This document shows, piece after piece, positions 60,473 to 64,000 of a stretch of DNA of 64,000 nt (positions within the stretch are counted from its first letter, which is position 1; each line of letters opens with the position of its first letter). The stretch lies in NCBI GenBank assembly GCA_021108275.1, contig JAIORD010000033.1, positions 62,001 to 126,000 on the forward strand, written 5' to 3'. Origin of the DNA: Methanococcoides sp. (lineage in GTDB: Archaea; Halobacteriota; Methanosarcinia; Methanosarcinales; Methanosarcinaceae). Under the pieces are notes generated by a model. That model searched no databases. It was not told where the DNA came from and saw only the letters and a program-made list of their open reading frames with translations. Made by a program: the position numbers and the translations under genes.

Positions 60473-61753
60473 TCAATCATTGAGGCGAAGTTTTACAGAA
60501 TCAGCATGTGCCTGCAACCCTTCTTTTTCAGCAAGGGCTATTATCGTATCCCCGATGGAGCTTAGGCCTTCCTTCGTTATCTTCTGTATGGTGGAATATT
60601 TCAGGAAATGGTGAATATTCAGACCGGAATATATCCTGGGATAACCGGCTGTGGGGAGGACGTGGTTCGTACCCGATGCATAGTCACCTGCTGCAACCGG
60701 AGCATAATTACCAATAAAGATAGAACCTGCATTCTCGATCCTATCGAGAACTGCATCGTCATCTGCAACCATGATCTCAAGGTGTTCCGGTGCAAAATCA
60801 TTGGATATTCCTATACATTCATCCATGGAATCCGCAACGAGGATAGCTGCATTCTCAAGAGATTTGTCAACGATCTCCCTACGTACAGCAATGGCAGCCT
60901 GCTTTTTGACCTCGGTGTTAGTCTGTTCTGCAAGTTCAGATGATGTCGTCACAAGCACAGAAACAGATTTAGGATCATGTTCTGCCTGTGCGAGAATATC
61001 AGATGCTATCATAGCAGCATCTGCAGAATCATCTGCAATGATAAGCACTTCACTCGGACCTGCCGGGAAATCGATCTCCGCTTTATCCCGCACCATCATC
61101 TTGGCAACGGTCACGAACACATTTCCAGGTCCCACAATCTTGTCAACGCTTAATACCGTCTCAGTACCATAGGCCATTGCAGCGATCGCCTGAACTCCAC
61201 CGACCTTATAGATATGATCTGCACCAGCCACCTTGCCTGCCACGATAGTAAGCGGATTTACCTTCCCATCAGAACCCGGGGGAGTACACATAACGACATT
61301 CTTTACTCCTGCAACCTTTGCAGGGATTATGGTCATGAGTGCAGTTGAAGGATAAGAAGCACGTCCACCTGGAACATAGGCACCTACCGATGCTATCGGA
61401 GTGGCCATCTGACCAAGTTTGATCCCGGGAGACGGTTCGATGTACCAGACCTTCTGTGGAAGCTGTGCTGTATGGAAGTTTTTGATGTTCTCTGCTGCGA
61501 TCTTAAGATGTCTGAGAAGTTCTGCATCGACCTCTTCCATTGCCTGCTCGATCTCTTCGGAACTGACCTCAATATCATGAATGTCAGCCCTGTCGAACTT
61601 CTTAGTATATTCACGCAGGCCTTCATCGCCTTTCTCCTGCACATCCTTTAGAATTGATGAAACAGTATCAGCAACGTCCATCATATCTCCAGTGCGGCAG
61701 AGAAGCTTCTCCATCTCTTCGTCAGTGACTTCCGATAGGTGTTTATACAGCAT
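60473..61753 (-). CDS. hisD: Histidinol dehydrogenase
   Basis: The 426-residue chain has all HisD blocks: [73 protein letters not shown], the zinc/histidine block [17 protein letters not shown], and [12 protein letters not shown] followed by [19 protein letters not shown]. It oxidises histidinol to histidine with two NAD+, the last step of the pathway. GAGATGATC precedes the ATG. No other his gene is in the window, as is usual in archaea. It may follow hel308 on the same strand (82 bp). Confidence 0.96.
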   Translation of the reverse strand: MLYKHLSEVTDEEMEKLLCRTGDMMDVADTVSSILKDVQEKGDEGLREYTKKFDRADIHDIEVSSEEIEQAMEEVDAELLRHLKIAAENIKNFHTAQLPQKVWYIEPSPGIKLGQMATPIASVGAYVPGGRASYPSTALMTIIPAKVAGVKNVVMCTPPGSDGKVNPLTIVAGKVAGADHIYKVGGVQAIAAMAYGTETVLSVDKIVGPGNVFVTVAKMMVRDKAEIDFPAGPSEVLIIADDSADAAMIASDILAQAEHDPKSVSVLVTTSSELAEQTNTEVKKQAAIAVRREIVDKSLENAAILVADSMDECIGISNDFAPEHLEIMVADDDAVLDRIENAGSIFIGNYAPVAAGDYASGTNHVLPTAGYPRIYSGLNIHHFLKYSTIQKITKEGLSSIGDTIIALAEKEGLQAHADSVKLRLND

Positions 61754-61835
61754 ATGATCATCTCGTTTTAACCAGTGACAAAAAACAATAACAATTAGTA
61801 TTTACGAACAGAAACCAAAAATGGATAGTTCAACA

Positions 61836-64000
61836 TCACTGGAAATCATTGAATGTCTTTTGGTTTTTGTCCAGTATTGTATCTAGAGTATTTGAACTTA
61901 TAGGTATGCTTTCAAAGTGCTTGCCCTTGACCCGAACACCGATACCGGACAGTATATTGTAAGCGACCTTAGGCCCGACAAGTTTTGATAATATCGACAT
62001 GTCAGCACCCTTAAGTTTTGCAACCGAAACAAAGCCCGCATTGTACAATTTACGTGCCCGCACACGTCCCACACCCTTTATGCCCACAAGTTCCATAAGA
62101 TCAAGCCCTGACCCATAACGTATCCTTTTCTCAAGGCTGTACGCATGCGAAGAATGTTCCACACCCAGCAACTCTGCCAGTTTTGCAGCAGCATGCATCA
62201 GCCATTCCGAAGTATCAGCAAGGGCATGGAGATCCCCTTCCCCCACATTGAAATGCCGGGTGATATCCTCAGCAGATACCTCGGTGACCCACTCTTCAAG
62301 AAGCATGGCGGTCTTCACCTCACCCATGAACCATTCATAATCGATCTCCTTGAACTGATTAGGAATATCATGGAATTCATCACTGTGAACCATAATATAG
62401 TCGTTCACTATAGTATAGTCGGCATTACGAAGGTAGAGCTGCCTCATGTCCGGAGTACTACAAACAAGATGCAGAAGGGTCATGTCTGTCACTTTGACAG
62501 CATCCTTACCCGCATTTTTTAAGCCATCAACGATATTTGCACCTGAAAGCGGGTCTATATAGAGCATGGAGATCAGACCGCCAAGACGGGTACCTCTTAA
62601 GATCAGCTTACTTACATCTTCAATATCCTCGGTTTCACTCACCATGACATTATCGATGAGGAATTCCAGACAGTCATTGATGACCTCCTCCAGCATCCAT
62701 GCATCCTGCTGGTAAGCAAAAAAAGTAGCTCCAAAGAAATCGAACAACTCATGCCTTGTGGAAGCAAAACCATTCACTATCGTGGACAGCACATGTGTTC
62801 GCAGTGCGTTCTCAGTCCCGAGCTTCGACCATATATCTTCCGCATCAGCTTCAACATAGTTCTCCATGAGCTGTGCAAACTCGTCATAGGTCTTCGCGAT
62901 CAGAACAGATTCCCCATACGGATCAAGATGAGGACGACCTGCCCTCCCTGCCATCTGTTTATATTCGAGCACCGGGATCGGCTGCATACCAAAATTGGAA
63001 TCAAACCTGCGATAGCTCCTGATGATGACACGTCTTGCAGGCAGGTTCAGACCCGCTGCCAATGTGGGTGTACTGGAAATAAGCTTGATGAGATTTTGCC
63101 TGAAACCATTTTCCACAAGCTTCCTGTGGTTCGAGTTCAAGCCTGCATGATGAAAAGCAACACCCTTGCGTATGCAGTTGGCAAGTACGATGGCAGTGTC
63201 GGTCTCACCTGTGGACTCCACTTCCTCAGCTATCCCTGCCAGCTTAATCTTTGCATCATTATCAAGGATCTTCGCAACCTTTGAAGATGCGGTCTTTGCA
63301 AACCCCGCACAATTTCGCCTGCTGCTTTCAAAAACAAGACACTGCCCTTCTGACCTGATAGTATCCAGAACAAGGTTCACAGCATCGTCCTTATCAAGCC
63401 GATCTATTTTCTTCTGGCTTCCGGGGAAATTAATGGCTTCCCCAAAAAGCACACCTTCATGAAGGTCAGTGGGCCGCCACTGACTAAGCACAAGACCCGC
63501 ACCGAGCCAGTCTGCCATCTCCCGTGCATTCCCCACGGTGGCAGAGAGTGCCAGTACCTGTGCATCCGGATTTAGTCGCATCAGCTTGGTGATAGTGACC
63601 TCCAGTGTGGGTCCGCGGTTCTTAGAATCCAACAAGTGTACCTCATCAACAACAACAGTGGTTATCTCGTCCATCCAGGAAGTGCCGTTGCGTAGAAGGG
63701 AATCGGTCTTTTCGGATGTGGCAACGATAATATCGTTAACTCCGAGCCAGTCGGCCCTTGAATCCAGATCCCCCGTGGAGATCCCCACCTTGATACCAAA
63801 GGGTGCAAGTTCCCTGAAACGCTCGAACTTTTCAGAGGCCAATGCACGAAGGGGAACTATATAGAGAGCTTTGCCACCTTCACGAATGGACTTTATCATT
63901 GCAAGTTCCGCAAGGAGCGTCTTACCTGAAGCTGTGGGTATGGCTGCAAGGAGATTCTTCTTTTCAAGCAGACCCATCTCTATTGCTTCAGCCTGAGGAG
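61836..64000 (-). CDS. hel308: Hel308-type ATP-dependent DNA helicase, 5' end outside window
   Basis: The frame is open to the right edge ([16 protein letters not shown]...), so only about 20-25 N-terminal residues are missing. SF2 motifs are visible: I ([15 protein letters not shown]), Ia, II (VVVDEVHLL), III ([10 protein letters not shown]), V/VI ([34 protein letters not shown]). The ratchet/winged-helix part and a C-terminal HhH-like domain ([36 protein letters not shown]) follow. Hel308 unwinds lagging strands at stalled forks in archaea. hisD lies 82 bp downstream on the same strand. Confidence 0.94.
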   Translation of the reverse strand, partial: PQAEAIEMGLLEKKNLLAAIPTASGKTLLAELAMIKSIREGGKALYIVPLRALASEKFERFRELAPFGIKVGISTGDLDSRADWLGVNDIIVATSEKTDSLLRNGTSWMDEITTVVVDEVHLLDSKNRGPTLEVTITKLMRLNPDAQVLALSATVGNAREMADWLGAGLVLSQWRPTDLHEGVLFGEAINFPGSQKKIDRLDKDDAVNLVLDTIRSEGQCLVFESSRRNCAGFAKTASSKVAKILDNDAKIKLAGIAEEVESTGETDTAIVLANCIRKGVAFHHAGLNSNHRKLVENGFRQNLIKLISSTPTLAAGLNLPARRVIIRSYRRFDSNFGMQPIPVLEYKQMAGRAGRPHLDPYGESVLIAKTYDEFAQLMENYVEADAEDIWSKLGTENALRTHVLSTIVNGFASTRHELFDFFGATFFAYQQDAWMLEEVINDCLEFLIDNVMVSETEDIEDVSKLILRGTRLGGLISMLYIDPLSGANIVDGLKNAGKDAVKVTDMTLLHLVCSTPDMRQLYLRNADYTIVNDYIMVHSDEFHDIPNQFKEIDYEWFMGEVKTAMLLEEWVTEVSAEDITRHFNVGEGDLHALADTSEWLMHAAAKLAELLGVEHSSHAYSLEKRIRYGSGLDLMELVGIKGVGRVRARKLYNAGFVSVAKLKGADMSILSKLVGPKVAYNILSGIGVRVKGKHFESIPISSNTLDTILDKNQKTFNDFQ

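Noticed and set aside
62751-63284. 177-residue plus-strand frame inside hel308
   Set aside because: Antisense shadow of conserved helicase motifs.

Overview
The window comes from a methylotrophic methanogen of the Methanosarcinaceae, most like Methanococcoides or Methanolobus. The signs are a moderate-to-low GC content, archaeal GGAGG-type ribosome sites, IorAB, AMP-forming acetyl-CoA synthetase, a Hel308 helicase, an archaeal CCA-adding enzyme, the AhbC haem route, DUF1699, and a multihaem cytochrome c with a PGF-CTERM anchor. TAG is almost absent as a stop codon: of more than 50 intact genes whose stop I read, only one, inside a decayed repeat region, ends in TAG. This fits a lineage that decodes UAG as pyrrolysine, but the window holds no pyl gene to prove it.

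Layout. (1) 1-4298 is the right end of an integrated virus- or plasmid-like element: a primase-polymerase running off the left edge, four small genes upstream of it with overlapping start and stop codons (one a 28-residue Cys-rich microprotein), a divergent unknown gene, a zinc-ribbon tyrosine integrase, and a 3' tRNA-Leu(CAG) fragment as the attachment scar. (2) 4524-23764 is chromosomal: DUF3795/YdeI, a nine-haem cytochrome, SMR exporter plus GbsR-type regulator, YggS, RsgA, two mini-ferritins with an FMN protein and a gamma-carbonic anhydrase, an autoregulated-looking DUF134 gene, radical SAM, a winged-helix/chagasin-like membrane fusion, and FetAB. (3) 24418-26324 is scrap DNA: a decayed second queG-like/fetA junction, a TnpB gene and flanking 21-bp direct repeats. 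(4) 26760-30069 is a possible defence patch: a seven-finger C2H2 protein, a membrane-anchored Mrr nuclease and an Abi-alpha/DUF4393 protein. (5) 30251-34491 is a redox operon (FAD/Fe-S oxidoreductase with a Met-rich tail, membrane polyferredoxin, winged-helix regulator) with upstream direct repeats.

(6) 34644-43113 is a repeat-rich, eroding stretch: three copies of a ~163-bp structured element, scattered relics of one unidentified gene tail, a histidine kinase, a headless ZIP transporter, a nuclease relic and a 26-codon remnant of a hydantoinase-type gene. Intact acs lies in its middle. (7) 43174-52484 is housekeeping: iorAB, ogg, cca, ferritin, a CMD protein and a siroheme-to-haem cluster (ahbC, hemD, cobA). 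(8) 52832-59768 is a TasA/camelysin-like surface-fibre locus with its own signal peptidase. Its giant DUF2341/LamG gene carries an in-frame TAG and its small fibre gene an in-frame TGA. (9) hisD and a Hel308 gene cut by the right edge close the window.

The observations most worth a second look are the in-frame UAG in the surface protein (pyrrolysine versus decay), the 24-residue-periodic C2H2 protein beside two defence-type genes, the structured three-copy repeat, the regulator/protease-inhibitor-like membrane fusion, and several single-base frameshifts (DUF3795, DUF2769-like, ZIP) that deserve read-level checking.
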